A stretch of DNA of 64,000 bases from positions 112,811 to 176,810 of the forward strand of contig NZ_JGZP01000016.1 in the NCBI RefSeq assembly GCF_000741785.1, given 5' to 3'. A model generated the notes under the pieces. The model ran no database searches. It was not told the DNA's origin and saw nothing but the letters and a program-made list of their open reading frames with translations. This document shows positions 33,704-42,999 of the stretch, piece by piece. The first letter of the stretch is position 1; every line of letters starts with the position of its first letter. This DNA is from Bifidobacterium stellenboschense (GTDB lineage: Bacteria > Actinomycetota > Actinomycetes > Actinomycetales > Bifidobacteriaceae). The position numbers and the translations under genes were made by a program.

Positions 33704-33708
33704 CCGCC

Positions 33709-34003
33709 CCGCCGGCGGGGATTCCCGCTGGTGCCCCCCGCTGGCGGGGGGCTGTCAGCCGCAGGCTGACTGGGGGTGGCTCCATACGAAAATGACCACC
33801 CCCACCCGCTTCGCGGGAGCCCCCGCCAGCGGGGGCAAGGAAACGGAATCGGCCTCCGGCCGTTGCGATTCCCCCGCGGCCTACGGCTACTTCTCCACTC
33901 TTCCTCAGTCGGCTTCGCCGACAGCCCCCGCCAGCGGGGGCAACGAAACGTGACGTACCGTAACGGCATCGTCACCGGCCGACAACCCCCGCCGGCGGGG
34001 GCG
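33709..34003. repeat. Cluster of GC-rich palindromic repeats
   Basis: A composite pair (CCCCCCGCTGGCGGGGGG with GTCAGCCGCAGGCTGAC and TGGGGGTGG, then the mirror CCACCCCCACCCGC...CCCCCGCCAGCGGGGG) spans about 33734-33836. Single units with GCCCCCGCCAGCGGGGGC follow at 33903-33941 and 33978-34003. It separates GH43 (+) from the nitroreductase gene (-) and may end both transcripts. Confidence 0.75.
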
Positions 34004-34011
34004 AGGAAATC

Positions 34012-34611
34012 TTACAGGCCGAAGACCTTGACGCGGGTCTCGGCCGGCTGCTTTTCGACCGGGCCGGCGGGCTGGGCGACGATGCCGAACGGCATCTGGG
34101 CCTGGAGCTTCCAGCTCTTCGGCAGGTCGAACTCGGCGGCGACGGCCTCGTCGATCAGCGGGTTGTAGTGCTGCAGGGAGGCGCCCAGGCCCTTCTCGGC
34201 GAGGGCGGTCCACACGGCGAGCTGGAGCATGCCTGCGGCGTCACGGGCGAAGCCGGGGAAGTTGGCGGCGTAGGCCGGGATGTTCTCCTGCAGCTGCTTG
34301 GTGACGTCCTCATCATCGTAGAAGAGCACGGTGCCGTGGCCGGCGGCGAAGGAGTCGATCTTCGCCTCGGTGGACTTGAAGGCCTCCTCATCGTTAACGA
34401 CCTTGCGCAGGGTCTCCTTGACGATGTCCCACAGCTTCTGGCTGGCGTCGCCGAACAGGACGACGGCGCGCTGCGGCTGGGAGTTGAAGGCGCTCGGCAC
34501 GTCGACGACGACCTTCTTGACGAGGTCGGCGATCTCCTGGTCGCTGATCGGCGAGGCGTCGGTCAGCGCGTACTGGGAGCGGCGGGTTTCAAGAGCGGTG
34601 ACGAAGGACAT
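34012..34611 (-). CDS. Nitroreductase-family FMN protein
   Basis: This 199-residue protein is of the short nitroreductase (HBN1/YdgI-like) type. The N-terminal end has the family segment ETRRSQYAL (FMN phosphate contact), then VPSAFNSQPQRAVVLFG, and GLGASLQHYNPLID in the second half. These flavoproteins reduce nitro compounds, quinones or flavins with NAD(P)H in the cytoplasm. AGGGGA precedes ATG 34611. The upstream promoter is flanked by two copies of a palindromic operator, so expression is probably strongly repressed until a signal such as an electrophile or redox stress appears. Confidence 0.9.
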   Translation of the reverse strand: MSFVTALETRRSQYALTDASPISDQEIADLVKKVVVDVPSAFNSQPQRAVVLFGDASQKLWDIVKETLRKVVNDEEAFKSTEAKIDSFAAGHGTVLFYDDEDVTKQLQENIPAYAANFPGFARDAAGMLQLAVWTALAEKGLGASLQHYNPLIDEAVAAEFDLPKSWKLQAQMPFGIVAQPAGPVEKQPAETRVKVFGL

Positions 34612-34660
34612 GAGATTCCCCTTTTCGTTCGTGGTTCCGGATGCCCATGCGGCACCCGCA

Positions 34661-34710
34661 ATATCTCGTTTCGAGATATGACTATACATGCATATCACGA
34701 TTCGAGGTAT
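34661..34710 (-). promoter_or_regulatory. Paired operators flanking the nitroreductase -10 element
   Basis: ATATCTCG-TTT-CGAGATAT (34661-34679) is a perfect palindrome. ATATCACG-ATT-CGAGGTAT (34692-34710) is a diverged second copy with the same arm and gap lengths; the centres are 31 bp apart (about three helical turns). Between them, on the minus strand, lies TATAGT (34681-34686), a good -10. A dimeric repressor (MarR- or HxlR-like) bound at both sites would cover the promoter. Confidence 0.65.
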
Positions 34711-34788
34711 CTTCGGCGTGGCGCACACCGGCCAAGCGGTCATGCAATGCCCGCCCACCCCGCGGTCAGGCCCGGGAAACCGCCCGTC

Positions 34789-35391
34789 TCAGCTTTCGTC
34801 GCCTGTGGCACCTTCGATCCGCTCGATGTAGTACACGGCCGTCTCACCATAGTCACGGTCGTCCGTGATCTCCCAGCCGTCCGGCGGCGTCGGCCGCTCG
34901 GACCGCGCGGAACGCTCCAGCATGACCACGGTCCCCTCCCCCGCGAATCCGTTCGCCGCGAGATCGGCGAGCAGCCGGTCGCACGCCTCCGTCTCGAACG
35001 CGTACGGCGGGTCGATGAAGATCACGTCGAACGCGCCCGCCGCTCCCGCGCCGGAGGCCGCATACGCCTCCGCCTTGCGCACGATCACGCGCGCCGAGAG
35101 ATCCGACGACCATGACCGGTTGCGCTTCAGCTGCGCGACGGTTTTGACGACAAGCGCGGCCGCCGGCTTCGACGCCTCCACGGCCACCAGCTCGCGGGCC
35201 CCGCGCGACAGCGCCTCGATGCCGAGCGCCCCCGTGCCGGCGAACAGGTCGAGCACACGTGCCTCGTCGAGCACGCCCCACGCGTCGAGACGCGAGAAGA
35301 TCGCCTCCTTGGTGCGGTCGGTGGTCGGCCTGGTGCCGGTCTTCGGCGTGGCCAACGCCACGCCCTTGAATCGTCCTGAGATCACTCGCAT
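34789..35391 (-). CDS. rsmD: 16S rRNA (guanine-966-N2)-methyltransferase
   Basis: This 200-residue SAM-dependent enzyme methylates G966 of 16S rRNA during 30S assembly. It opens MRVISGRFKG, the standard RsmD start, followed by RPTTDRTKEAIFSRL, the SAM motif VLDLFAGTGALGIEALSRGA, and the catalytic IDPPYAFE. Length is normal. A TAAAGT hexamer 8 nt before the ATG and no ribosome site suggest a leaderless mRNA. In many actinobacteria rsmD is next to recG, as here. Confidence 0.95.
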   Translation of the reverse strand: MRVISGRFKGVALATPKTGTRPTTDRTKEAIFSRLDAWGVLDEARVLDLFAGTGALGIEALSRGARELVAVEASKPAAALVVKTVAQLKRNRSWSSDLSARVIVRKAEAYAASGAGAAGAFDVIFIDPPYAFETEACDRLLADLAANGFAGEGTVVMLERSARSERPTPPDGWEITDDRDYGETAVYYIERIEGATGDES

Positions 35392-35399
35392 GGCTACCG

Positions 35400-35405
35400 A
35401 CTTTA
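35400..35405 (-). promoter_or_regulatory. -10-like hexamer for leaderless rsmD mRNA
   Basis: TAAAGT on the minus strand ends 8 nt before ATG 35391. Confidence 0.35.
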
Positions 35406-35436
35406 GCGGTACGCCACGTCGTCCATTTCCGGTACT

Positions 35437-35492
35437 GACTACCCCTCAGTCCCGCTACGCGGTCCAGCTCCCCTGACAAGGGGAGCCGAAAA
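35437..35492. repeat. Single GC-rich palindromic repeat unit between recG and rsmD
   Basis: CTACCCCTCAGTCCCGCTACGCGG followed by CAGCTCCCCTGACAAGGGGAGC has the layout of the family (half-unit plus terminal hairpin), with the shorter stem CTCCCCT/AGGGGAG. It may end the recG message. Confidence 0.6.
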
Positions 35493-35499
35493 ACGGGCG

Positions 35500-37983
35500 T
35501 CAGTTGGAGGTGAGGAAGGTCTCGTTGCCGCGTGTGAAGTCAAGCACCGCGCCGGCGAGCTGCGTGTGCCCGTCAAGCGTCGGATCGTCGGCGAGCATCC
35601 GTTCGGCGCGCGCCCGCGCGTCGGTGATGAGGTCCGCGTCCTTGATGACGCGCAGCAGTTTGAGGCTCGATTTCGCGCCGGACTGCGCGTCGCCGAGCAC
35701 GTCGCCGGCGCCGCGGAACTCCAGATCGGCCTGCGCGATCTCCGCGCCGTCCAGCGAATCGTGGATGACCTGAAGCCGTGCTTCGGCCGTCGTGCCCGCT
35801 TCGGCGCGCGAGACGAGGAACGCCCAACTGTCCGTGCCGCCGCGGCCGACGCGTCCGCGCAACTGATGCAGCTGGGACAGGCCGTACCGGTCCGCGTCGA
35901 AGATCACGATGCAGCTGGCCTGCTTCACGTCCACGCCGACCTCGATCACGGTGGTGGAGACGAGAATCGGCGTCTCCCCGGAGGCGAATCCGGCCATGAC
36001 CTCGGCCTTCACATCGTCCTTGTCGCGTCCGGTAAGCGTCGCGAACCGGATGCCGGCGAACTGCGGCAGCGCCTTGAGCCGCGTCGTGATCTCCGCCACC
36101 GAGTGCAGCGGCGGTCGCGCGACCGTCTCGCCGTTCTCGTCGAGCGTCTCATACGCGTCGTCGATGCCGTCCAACGCCGTCACCTCGCCGCGCGAACCCC
36201 GCCCGCCGCGCGAGGAGCCGCGGCCGCCGCCCGGCACCCCCGCATCGTCGTCGGAGTCCGCGTCGATGCGCGCGCACACGATGTAGGCGCGCTCCCCCGC
36301 GTCGATGCGCGCACGGATGTGCGCGAACATGCGCGCCATCGTGCGCCCGTCCGCCTCGTTGACGACGATCGTGCGGATCGGCTTGCGCCCGCCGGGCAGT
36401 TCGGTGAGCCACGAGATGTCGAGGTCGCCGAACCAGGTCATCGCGGCGGTGCGCGGAATCGGCGTGGCGGTCATGACGAGCAGGTGCGGCGCGGTGCCGT
36501 CCGTCGATTTCGCGTTCAACGATTCGCGCTGTTCGACGCCGAACCGGTGCTGTTCGTCGATGACGACGAGCGCGAGCCGCGGCGCCTGGAACGTCTTCGA
36601 GAAGGCGGCATGCGTGGCGACGATGATGCCCGGCGTGCCGCTCGCGGCGGCGGCGAGCGCCTTGCGCCGCGCCGCGAGCTTCATGCCGCCGGTGAGCAGC
36701 GTCACCGGCACGGACGGACCGGCGTCGCCGCCGTCCGCGCCGCGATCGCCGGCACCGTCGCCATCGCCGGCACCGTCCGCGCCGTCCATCGCGGCGATCA
36801 TGCGCGTGATGGTCTCGACGTGCTGTTCGGCGAGCACCTGCGTGGGCGCGACGAGCACGGCCTGATAGCCGGCGCCGACGGCCTGGAGCATGGCGGCGAG
36901 CGCGACCACTGTCTTGCCGGAGCCGACCTCGCCTTGCAGCAGACGCTGCATCGGCGTGTCGCGCGTCATGTCGGCGGCGATGTCGTCGATGACCTCGCGT
37001 TGGCCGTTCGTGAGCGTGAACGGCAGGGATTCGACGAACCGGTCGCGCAGGGACGGGGCATCATCGGCGCCCCCGTCCGGCAGCGGGCACGGGTGCGCCG
37101 CGGACTTGTGCGCGCTGCGACGCGCCTCAAGCAACGCGGTCTGGCACACGAGCGCCTCCTCGTAGCGCAGGGTGGCGATGCCCTTGTGGAAGTCGGCGAC
37201 GGTCTTCGGTTCGTGGATCGCGCGGAACGCCTGGGCGCGGTGCATGAGTCCGCGCGCGCTTCGGATGGTTTCGGGCAGCACGTCGGGGATGGCGTCAGCG
37301 AGCGTGCGGGAGAACCGTTCCTCATCGTCGTGGGATTGCAGGGTGATGTCGTCGGTGCCGGGCGCGGGCATGTCGCGCCCGCCGAGCGCCCACATGAGGC
37401 TCAGGATCGTCTCGTGGATGCGTTCGCTGGACAGTCGCGCGGACGCGTGGTAGACGGGTCGCGGCCGGGTGACGCGCGCCAGCGCCTCGGCGACGTTCGG
37501 CGCGTCGTAGCCGTTCGCGTGTGGCATCGACGGTTCCGGCGCGACGGTGATCACCTGCGGATGGTTGAACTGCAGCTGCCCCATGTACTCGCCGGGCGCG
37601 CCGGAGGCGACCACGACGGTGCCGGGGGCGAGACGGCGCGCCATCCAGTCGAGATACCCCTTCCTGCCGGAGAAGAAGACGAACTGCGCGCCCGACGGCA
37701 GTACGCCGCGGGAGGCGGCGAATCCGTCGTCGTCGACGTTGACGACGAGACGCATGTTGCGCGAACCGTGGAACGTGCGCGCCGAACGCACCGTGCCGGC
37801 GAACGCCATCGCCTCGCCGACGCGCGCCTCGCCGAGCGCGCGCGACGGCACCGGGTCGGCGACGCGGAACGGATAGTAGGTGAGCGCGTCGCCGATGGTG
37901 ACGATGCCGAACGACTTGAGCGTGGACGCGCGGCGTTTGTTCGCCAACAGCGCGGCGATCGGAGTGTCCCAGGTGATGCTCAT
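35500..37983 (-). CDS. recG: ATP-dependent DNA helicase RecG
   Basis: This 827-residue protein remodels stalled replication forks and branched DNA. The N-terminal OB-fold wedge domain occupies about residues 1-230. Helicase motifs follow: LLQGEVGSGKTVVAL (Walker A), DEQH in LVVIDEQHRFG, LVMTATPIPRT (motif III), and the C-terminal block ILVSTTVIEVGVDV...LHQLRGRVGRGG. Two Gly/Asp/Ala-rich inserts (about residues 398-415 and 595-615) are unusual and GC-rich. A possible ribosome site AGGA stands 5 nt before the ATG. Confidence 0.96.
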   Translation of the reverse strand: MSITWDTPIAALLANKRRASTLKSFGIVTIGDALTYYPFRVADPVPSRALGEARVGEAMAFAGTVRSARTFHGSRNMRLVVNVDDDGFAASRGVLPSGAQFVFFSGRKGYLDWMARRLAPGTVVVASGAPGEYMGQLQFNHPQVITVAPEPSMPHANGYDAPNVAEALARVTRPRPVYHASARLSSERIHETILSLMWALGGRDMPAPGTDDITLQSHDDEERFSRTLADAIPDVLPETIRSARGLMHRAQAFRAIHEPKTVADFHKGIATLRYEEALVCQTALLEARRSAHKSAAHPCPLPDGGADDAPSLRDRFVESLPFTLTNGQREVIDDIAADMTRDTPMQRLLQGEVGSGKTVVALAAMLQAVGAGYQAVLVAPTQVLAEQHVETITRMIAAMDGADGAGDGDGAGDRGADGGDAGPSVPVTLLTGGMKLAARRKALAAAASGTPGIIVATHAAFSKTFQAPRLALVVIDEQHRFGVEQRESLNAKSTDGTAPHLLVMTATPIPRTAAMTWFGDLDISWLTELPGGRKPIRTIVVNEADGRTMARMFAHIRARIDAGERAYIVCARIDADSDDDAGVPGGGRGSSRGGRGSRGEVTALDGIDDAYETLDENGETVARPPLHSVAEITTRLKALPQFAGIRFATLTGRDKDDVKAEVMAGFASGETPILVSTTVIEVGVDVKQASCIVIFDADRYGLSQLHQLRGRVGRGGTDSWAFLVSRAEAGTTAEARLQVIHDSLDGAEIAQADLEFRGAGDVLGDAQSGAKSSLKLLRVIKDADLITDARARAERMLADDPTLDGHTQLAGAVLDFTRGNETFLTSN

Positions 37984-38031
37984 AACGTCCTATTCTCCCA
38001 CACGCGACGACGCGCGCGACGGCTAAAACGA

Positions 38032-38061
38032 AAGCCTCCATCGGCGAACCGATGGAGGCTT
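38032..38061 (-). terminator. Terminator of rpmB
   Basis: A perfect 13-bp stem (AAGCCTCCATCGG with its complement) and a 4-nt loop. Read on the minus strand it is followed by TCGTTTTAG. It lies 25 nt after the rpmB stop. Confidence 0.8.
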
Positions 38062-38086
38062 CGATACGTTGACGCTATCCGCGCAC

Positions 38087-38281
38087 TCACGCAACCGCGC
38101 GCTGGACCTTGCCGGCCTTGATGCACTTGACGCACACGCGCAGGCGAACGTTCTCGCCCTCGACGGTGGTACGGACCGACTGGAGGTTCGGACGGAAGGT
38201 GCGCTTGTTGCGGATATGCGAGTGAGACACGGTGTATCCGACCTGCGGACCCTTGCCGCACACGTCACAACGAGCTGCCAT
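38087..38281 (-). CDS. rpmB: 50S ribosomal protein L28
   Basis: This 64-residue protein has the L28 signature: [15 protein letters not shown], then [16 protein letters not shown] and [13 protein letters not shown]. Two CxxC pairs make it the zinc-ribbon (C+) form. AAAGGGAG precedes the ATG. A 13-bp inverted repeat, CTTGA-CTA-TCAAG, lies at 38299-38311 in the promoter region and may be a regulatory site. Confidence 0.95.
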   Translation of the reverse strand: MAARCDVCGKGPQVGYTVSHSHIRNKRTFRPNLQSVRTTVEGENVRLRVCVKCIKAGKVQRAVA

Positions 38282-38575
38282 GATGGACTCCCTTTAACCT
38301 TGACTATCAAGTCTTTTTCGCGATTCGACCGGGCATGCGAACACGCTTAGCCGAACACACAACTTCACGAATATATCCCAGCGGCCCGACAAACGCAACA
38401 CGCGTAGTATCCTATGCGGTTCCGCGCACGGCGAATACGCAGCAGAATCGTCTCCGATGACCGTTGCATCACACCCCGAACGGCCTAAAATCCACCATAC
38501 ACCGGGCCCACGGCCATAGAATGGTGGCAGTGCATCGCGTCGGACGCGTGCAATCGAGCGCTCAAGGAGGACGCC

Positions 38576-39736
38576 ATGTTGTCGAAGCACATCAACGGGG
38601 AGACGAAGGGAACACGACTGGGCGAGTTCATCGAACAGCGGCAGGAGGAACGACGCATCGACCGGGCCGTGGCGGAGTCGGACGCCGCTGACAAGGCCGC
38701 GGCCGCCGCGAAGTCGTCGGACTCCACAAGCGGCGGCCACACCCCGTCGGTGATCTCACTCGGCCAAGTGTGGGTCGACATCATGATGGATGTGGACGAA
38801 CTGCCCGAGCCGGGCGGTTTCGCGGTCTCCAACGCCGCACGCCCGGTGGTCGGCGGCAGCTACCGCGTGCTGGACGCGGTGAGCAGCATGGGCGTGCCCG
38901 CCGAACACGCCGGCATCATCGGCAACGGCGTGTGGGCGGCGATGATCCGCGAGGCGTACGAGCACGACGGCATCACGCACGTGGGGCCGTGCCGGCTCGA
39001 CGCGGACTCCGGATTCCGTCTCGTCTTCCACGACGACGACGGGCGCAAGACGTTCGTCGCACGCTACGGCGTGGAGGCGCAGGGCGACGCGCGCACGTTC
39101 GACGCGGTCGAACCGGAGGCGGGCGACGTGGTGCATGTCAGCGGCAACACGCTGCTCGACCATACGGCGGCCGGCATCGACGAATTCATGCACCGGGCCG
39201 GCGACGACCCGAAGTCGCGCCCCTACCGGCTCGTCATCAATCCGACGAACACGCTCAAGCTCGTCAACGACCACCTGCTCGAGGATCTCGTGCTCGCGCG
39301 CCCCACATGGTCCTGCAACCGGCAGGAGGCGAACACGCTGGCGGAACGTCTCGGCGTCGACCTCGGCGAGGCGGGAGCGTTGACCGTCGGCGGCGGATTC
39401 GACCAGGCGATGAACGCGTTGTGCGACGCGCTCGGCAACACGCTGCGCGCGCCGCTGGTCGTGCGCGCCGGATCGCGCGGCGCATGGGTGCGCGAACCCG
39501 GCGGCGAAGTGCAGCATGTGGAGGGCTATCCGACGAAGGGCGTGCACACGCGCTCCGCCGGCTCCTGCCACACGGGCGCCATGTGCGCGATGCTCGCGAA
39601 GGGATGGTCGCTGGCCGATGCGGTGAACATCGCCAACGCGGCCGCCTCGCTCGCCATCCAGCGCCATCGCGCCGGCGTGCCCGTCTGCCCGAGCTACAAG
39701 GAGGCGGTCACGCTGGCCGGCGTCGCAGCGCGGTAG
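38576..39736 (+). CDS. PfkB/ribokinase-family protein lacking the catalytic Asp
   Basis: This is a 386-residue protein. An N-terminal charged extension (about 55 residues) is followed by the PfkB fold: SLGQVWVDIMMDVDELP, VVGGSYRVLDAVSSMG, VINPTN, and the C-terminal nucleotide site. Where ribokinase has DTTAAGD with the catalytic base, this protein has HTRSAGSCHTGA, so the base Asp is Ser and the first Asp is His. The rest of the helix (NIANAAASLAIQRHRAG) fits well. It may be inactive, regulatory or use another base. AAGGAGGA precedes ATG 38576. Confidence 0.82.
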   Translation: MLSKHINGETKGTRLGEFIEQRQEERRIDRAVAESDAADKAAAAAKSSDSTSGGHTPSVISLGQVWVDIMMDVDELPEPGGFAVSNAARPVVGGSYRVLDAVSSMGVPAEHAGIIGNGVWAAMIREAYEHDGITHVGPCRLDADSGFRLVFHDDDGRKTFVARYGVEAQGDARTFDAVEPEAGDVVHVSGNTLLDHTAAGIDEFMHRAGDDPKSRPYRLVINPTNTLKLVNDHLLEDLVLARPTWSCNRQEANTLAERLGVDLGEAGALTVGGGFDQAMNALCDALGNTLRAPLVVRAGSRGAWVREPGGEVQHVEGYPTKGVHTRSAGSCHTGAMCAMLAKGWSLADAVNIANAAASLAIQRHRAGVPVCPSYKEAVTLAGVAAR

Positions 39737-39879
39737 CGGTCCGGTGGCGGTCCGACCGCGACCCGACAACACACGGATACGCGCGATAATTCACTCTGCG
39801 TTCACCGGCGGGCGCGCTGGGCGGCATGGGGACTCCCCTACGATGGATTGCAGTTTCCGTCGTCGAGGAGAGTTCCATC

Positions 39880-41154
39880 ATGTCCGAACAGTCAGTGAAC
39901 GCGGCGCCGTCCGCCGCGGCGAAGCTTACGCCGCGTGAGAAGAAGTGGATCGTCTACGACGTGGGCAACTCCGCGTTCGTGCTGTTGTCGACCGCGGTCG
40001 TGCCGATCTACGCGAAGTCGCTGATGCCGGCGGACGGCAACATCGTGTCCGCGTGGGGCTACGCGCAGACCATCGCCTCGCTGGTGATCGCGTTGCTCAT
40101 GCCGCTGCTCGGTTCGATCGCCGACGTGCAGGGCATGAAGGTCAAGTTCTTCCTCGGGTTCTTCGGCACCGGCGTGGTCACGTGCTGCGCGATGGCGTTG
40201 CCGCTGACCTGGCTGCCGTTCCTCATCGTGTACGTGCTCGCGACGATCGGACTTAACGGTTCGCTCACCTTCTACGATTCGATGCTCGTCGACACCACGT
40301 CGAACGAGCGCATGGACAAGGTCTCGTCGCACGGCTACGGCTGGGGTTATATCGGCTCCACGGTGCCGTTCATCCTGTGTCTGGTGCTGATTTTCGGCGG
40401 TCCGGCGCTGTTCGGCTGGTCCACGGCGGCCTGCACGCGTGCGTCGTTCGTCATCACCGCCATCTGGTGGGCGGCGTTCACCGTCCCGCTGCTGACCAGC
40501 TACCGGCAGGTGCATTATCGCGCGACCCGCGAGCATACGGCCGAAGCCATCCGCGGCACGTTCTCCGAACTCGCCTCCACGCTCGGCAAGGTGGTGAGGA
40601 ACAAGCCGCTGTGGATGTTCATGATCGCGTTCTTCTTCTACATCGACGCCGTGAACACGGTGATTTCGATGAGCACCTCCTACGGCACGCAGCTCGGCAT
40701 CGATTCGACGCAGCTGGTGGCGGCCCTGCTGGTCACCCAGTTCGTGGCGTTCCCGTCCGCCATCGCCTACGGCCGTCTGGCCGGCCGGTTCGGATGCAAG
40801 CCGATGATCATGGCCGCCGTGATCGCCTATCTGGGCATCGTGTTCTTCGCCGCGTTCTTCCTGCGTTCGGCCGTCGAGTTCTGGGTGCTGGCGATTCTGG
40901 TCGGCATCTTCCAGGGTGGCATCCAGGCGCTCTCCCGCTCCTACTATGGCAAGATCATCCCCAAGGAGCACGCCAACGAGTACTACGGCCTGTACGATAT
41001 CTTCGGCAAGACCGCCTCGATTCTCGGCACGTTCCTCGTCGCGACCACCACGTCGCTGACCGGCAATGCGAGCCTCGGCGTGCTCTCCATCGCGATCCTC
41101 CTTGCCGTCGCCCTCGTCTTCCTCACCCTACAGAAGGATCCGACCAGGAACTGA
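39880..41154 (+). CDS. MFS transporter, UMF1 family
   Basis: This 424-residue, 12-helix membrane protein opens KKWIVYDVGNSAFVLLSTAVVP, the UMF1 (Atg22-like) N-terminal signature, followed by PLLGSIADVQGMK. Eukaryotic relatives export amino acids from vacuoles; the bacterial substrate is unknown. GAGGAG precedes ATG 39880. A small membrane protein gene follows after 36 nt and is probably co-transcribed. Confidence 0.85.
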   Translation: MSEQSVNAAPSAAAKLTPREKKWIVYDVGNSAFVLLSTAVVPIYAKSLMPADGNIVSAWGYAQTIASLVIALLMPLLGSIADVQGMKVKFFLGFFGTGVVTCCAMALPLTWLPFLIVYVLATIGLNGSLTFYDSMLVDTTSNERMDKVSSHGYGWGYIGSTVPFILCLVLIFGGPALFGWSTAACTRASFVITAIWWAAFTVPLLTSYRQVHYRATREHTAEAIRGTFSELASTLGKVVRNKPLWMFMIAFFFYIDAVNTVISMSTSYGTQLGIDSTQLVAALLVTQFVAFPSAIAYGRLAGRFGCKPMIMAAVIAYLGIVFFAAFFLRSAVEFWVLAILVGIFQGGIQALSRSYYGKIIPKEHANEYYGLYDIFGKTASILGTFLVATTTSLTGNASLGVLSIAILLAVALVFLTLQKDPTRN

Positions 41155-41190
41155 CGTTTCGTTCCGATCCGGCATAGCGAAAGGTTCGAT

Positions 41191-41772
41191 ATGGACGGCC
41201 GTAATGGCGACGACACTGACAGCCGATCAGCCGGCTCGGACAGGCCCCGATACGCCCACGCATTTGTCGGCCACCTGTTGCTGAATGCCATCGTCTCGTT
41301 CCCGATCAGTCTGATCATTGCGTGGCTGGGGCTGCGCTTCATCGCGCGCATCGTGTTCGATGGCGGCACGCTCGCCGCAATGCTGGCGATTACATGGATC
41401 GGAATATCGCTGATTGATTCACATTGCGACTATGAACTGCGCCGGACCGTCAACCGCATCAATTCGCCGATGCCATGGCCGCTGATCGCCACCAAGATTG
41501 CATTGCCGTTCGCCTTGCCGTGGATCGCCACCCTCTGGCACACGGACATGACGATTGTCGCGGCTACGAGCATCGCTGCCGGCGCGGTGCGACTGATGGA
41601 AATCATCGGCCTCGAACGACCATGGCGAAGCGAGGACCAGACGATGATCGACCGGCAACGAGAAGAGTTGAGGCGCATCACCCGCGAGACTGCCGAGGAG
41701 ATCCGCAAGGAACGCCGCGCACAGGCGGACGGAGACACCTACGACCCCTACAATCTGCGCGGCAAACGGTGA
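41191..41772 (+). CDS. Small membrane protein of unknown function
   Basis: This 193-residue protein has about four predicted membrane helices (about residues 30-52, 56-75, 103-120 and 125-140), and a charged, coiled-coil-like C-terminal tail rich in Arg and Glu (about 148-185). AAAGG stands before the ATG. It follows the UMF1 transporter closely and may assist it. No family recognised. Confidence 0.7.
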   Translation: MDGRNGDDTDSRSAGSDRPRYAHAFVGHLLLNAIVSFPISLIIAWLGLRFIARIVFDGGTLAAMLAITWIGISLIDSHCDYELRRTVNRINSPMPWPLIATKIALPFALPWIATLWHTDMTIVAATSIAAGAVRLMEIIGLERPWRSEDQTMIDRQREELRRITRETAEEIRKERRAQADGDTYDPYNLRGKR

Positions 41773-41982
41773 ATCGCCGTTCCTGCCCCCATACTTGGGA
41801 TTCGTGAGAAAACGGCGGATCGACGCCCATACAACCAACGGTTGCGCAGCAACTACGACGCCGCTCGGTTGCATTTCGCCATGGCAACCGCAAGATGGTG
41901 GCGGAAACGGCGCCACCATGCCACAGTGGAATCATCGTTAGGACACGACAAGCCGACACTACCGACCTAGGGGATGATGACG

Positions 41983-42999
41983 ATGACTTTCCGCACCAAT
42001 CTGCAGACCCTGCGCGCAAGGCGCAACATGACGCAGGAGCAGCTGGCCATGCTGCTCGGCGTCTCCCGGCAGGCGATTTCGAAATGGGAATCCGAGAAAG
42101 CGTACCCGGAAATGGACAAGCTGCTGGCGATCTGCGACCTGTTCGGCTGCACGCTTGACGATCTGGTGCTTGGCGACGTGGACCGGCCGGCGACCCCCGC
42201 GAGAACGACAGATGCCACCCCGACCGTCGCCGATGATCCTCACGCGGTCGAGCAACGGGAAGGCGGTCCGACCACACCTCTGCCGAAGGACATCACCGGA
42301 TACGACGCCCACCGCCTCCGGTTCTCGATGCTGATTGCATCCGGCGTGACGGCGATCATCGCGTCGGTCGGCGTCGCCAACCTGTTTGACCCGGAACATT
42401 CGATCATCGGCGTCAATCCGCTCAACGACTTCCTGATGTTCGTCTGCATCTGCGTGGGCGTGATCATCGGACTGGTTCTGTTGGTCCCGGGCGCCATGGC
42501 GCATGCCGCGTTCAGACGGAATCACCCGTATGTCAAGGACTTCTACACCGAGGATGACCGCCGCAGGGAATCCCGGCTTCTGGCGTGCGGCGTGGTCGCG
42601 GGCGTGGCGGCGATCCTGATCGGCATCGCGGTCGTCGTGTACATGGACGAGGTGCGGGAGGTCACCGCGGGGTGGCCGAACGCGGTCATGCTGCTGCTGT
42701 CCGCGGCCGCGGTGTTCGGATTCGTCTACTGCGGCATGCGGTACACCATGGTGAACATCGACGGCTACAACAAGGAAATCGAGCGGAATCGGCGTCAACG
42801 TTCCGGTGACGTGCCGCGATCCGTGAAGCTGTCCGGGGCGTTGAGCGGCATCATCATGCTCGTCGCCACGATCGTCGGCCTGACGCTGCTGTTCCTCGTT
42901 CCCGAATCGTTGTTCTGGATGTCGTGGGTAATCGGCGGCCTGCTGTGCGCCATCACCGGAATCATCGTCGATCTGTTCAAGGACCATGTCGACAAGTGA
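41983..42999 (+). CDS. XRE-type DNA-binding protein with membrane helices
   Basis: This 338-residue protein has a helix-turn-helix at residues 1-58: FRTNLQTLRARRNMTQEQLA, then VSRQAISKWESEKAYPEMDKLLAI. This is the common Firmicutes/Actinobacteria Cro/CI type. A polar linker with Thr/Ala/Asp follows, then about five to six membrane helices from residue about 110 on. A membrane-tethered regulator or sensor is likely. AGGGG at 41970-41973 is 9 nt before ATG 41983; ATGs at 41974 and 41977 are possible but too close to it. Confidence 0.85.
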   Translation: MTFRTNLQTLRARRNMTQEQLAMLLGVSRQAISKWESEKAYPEMDKLLAICDLFGCTLDDLVLGDVDRPATPARTTDATPTVADDPHAVEQREGGPTTPLPKDITGYDAHRLRFSMLIASGVTAIIASVGVANLFDPEHSIIGVNPLNDFLMFVCICVGVIIGLVLLVPGAMAHAAFRRNHPYVKDFYTEDDRRRESRLLACGVVAGVAAILIGIAVVVYMDEVREVTAGWPNAVMLLLSAAAVFGFVYCGMRYTMVNIDGYNKEIERNRRQRSGDVPRSVKLSGALSGIIMLVATIVGLTLLFLVPESLFWMSWVIGGLLCAITGIIVDLFKDHVDK

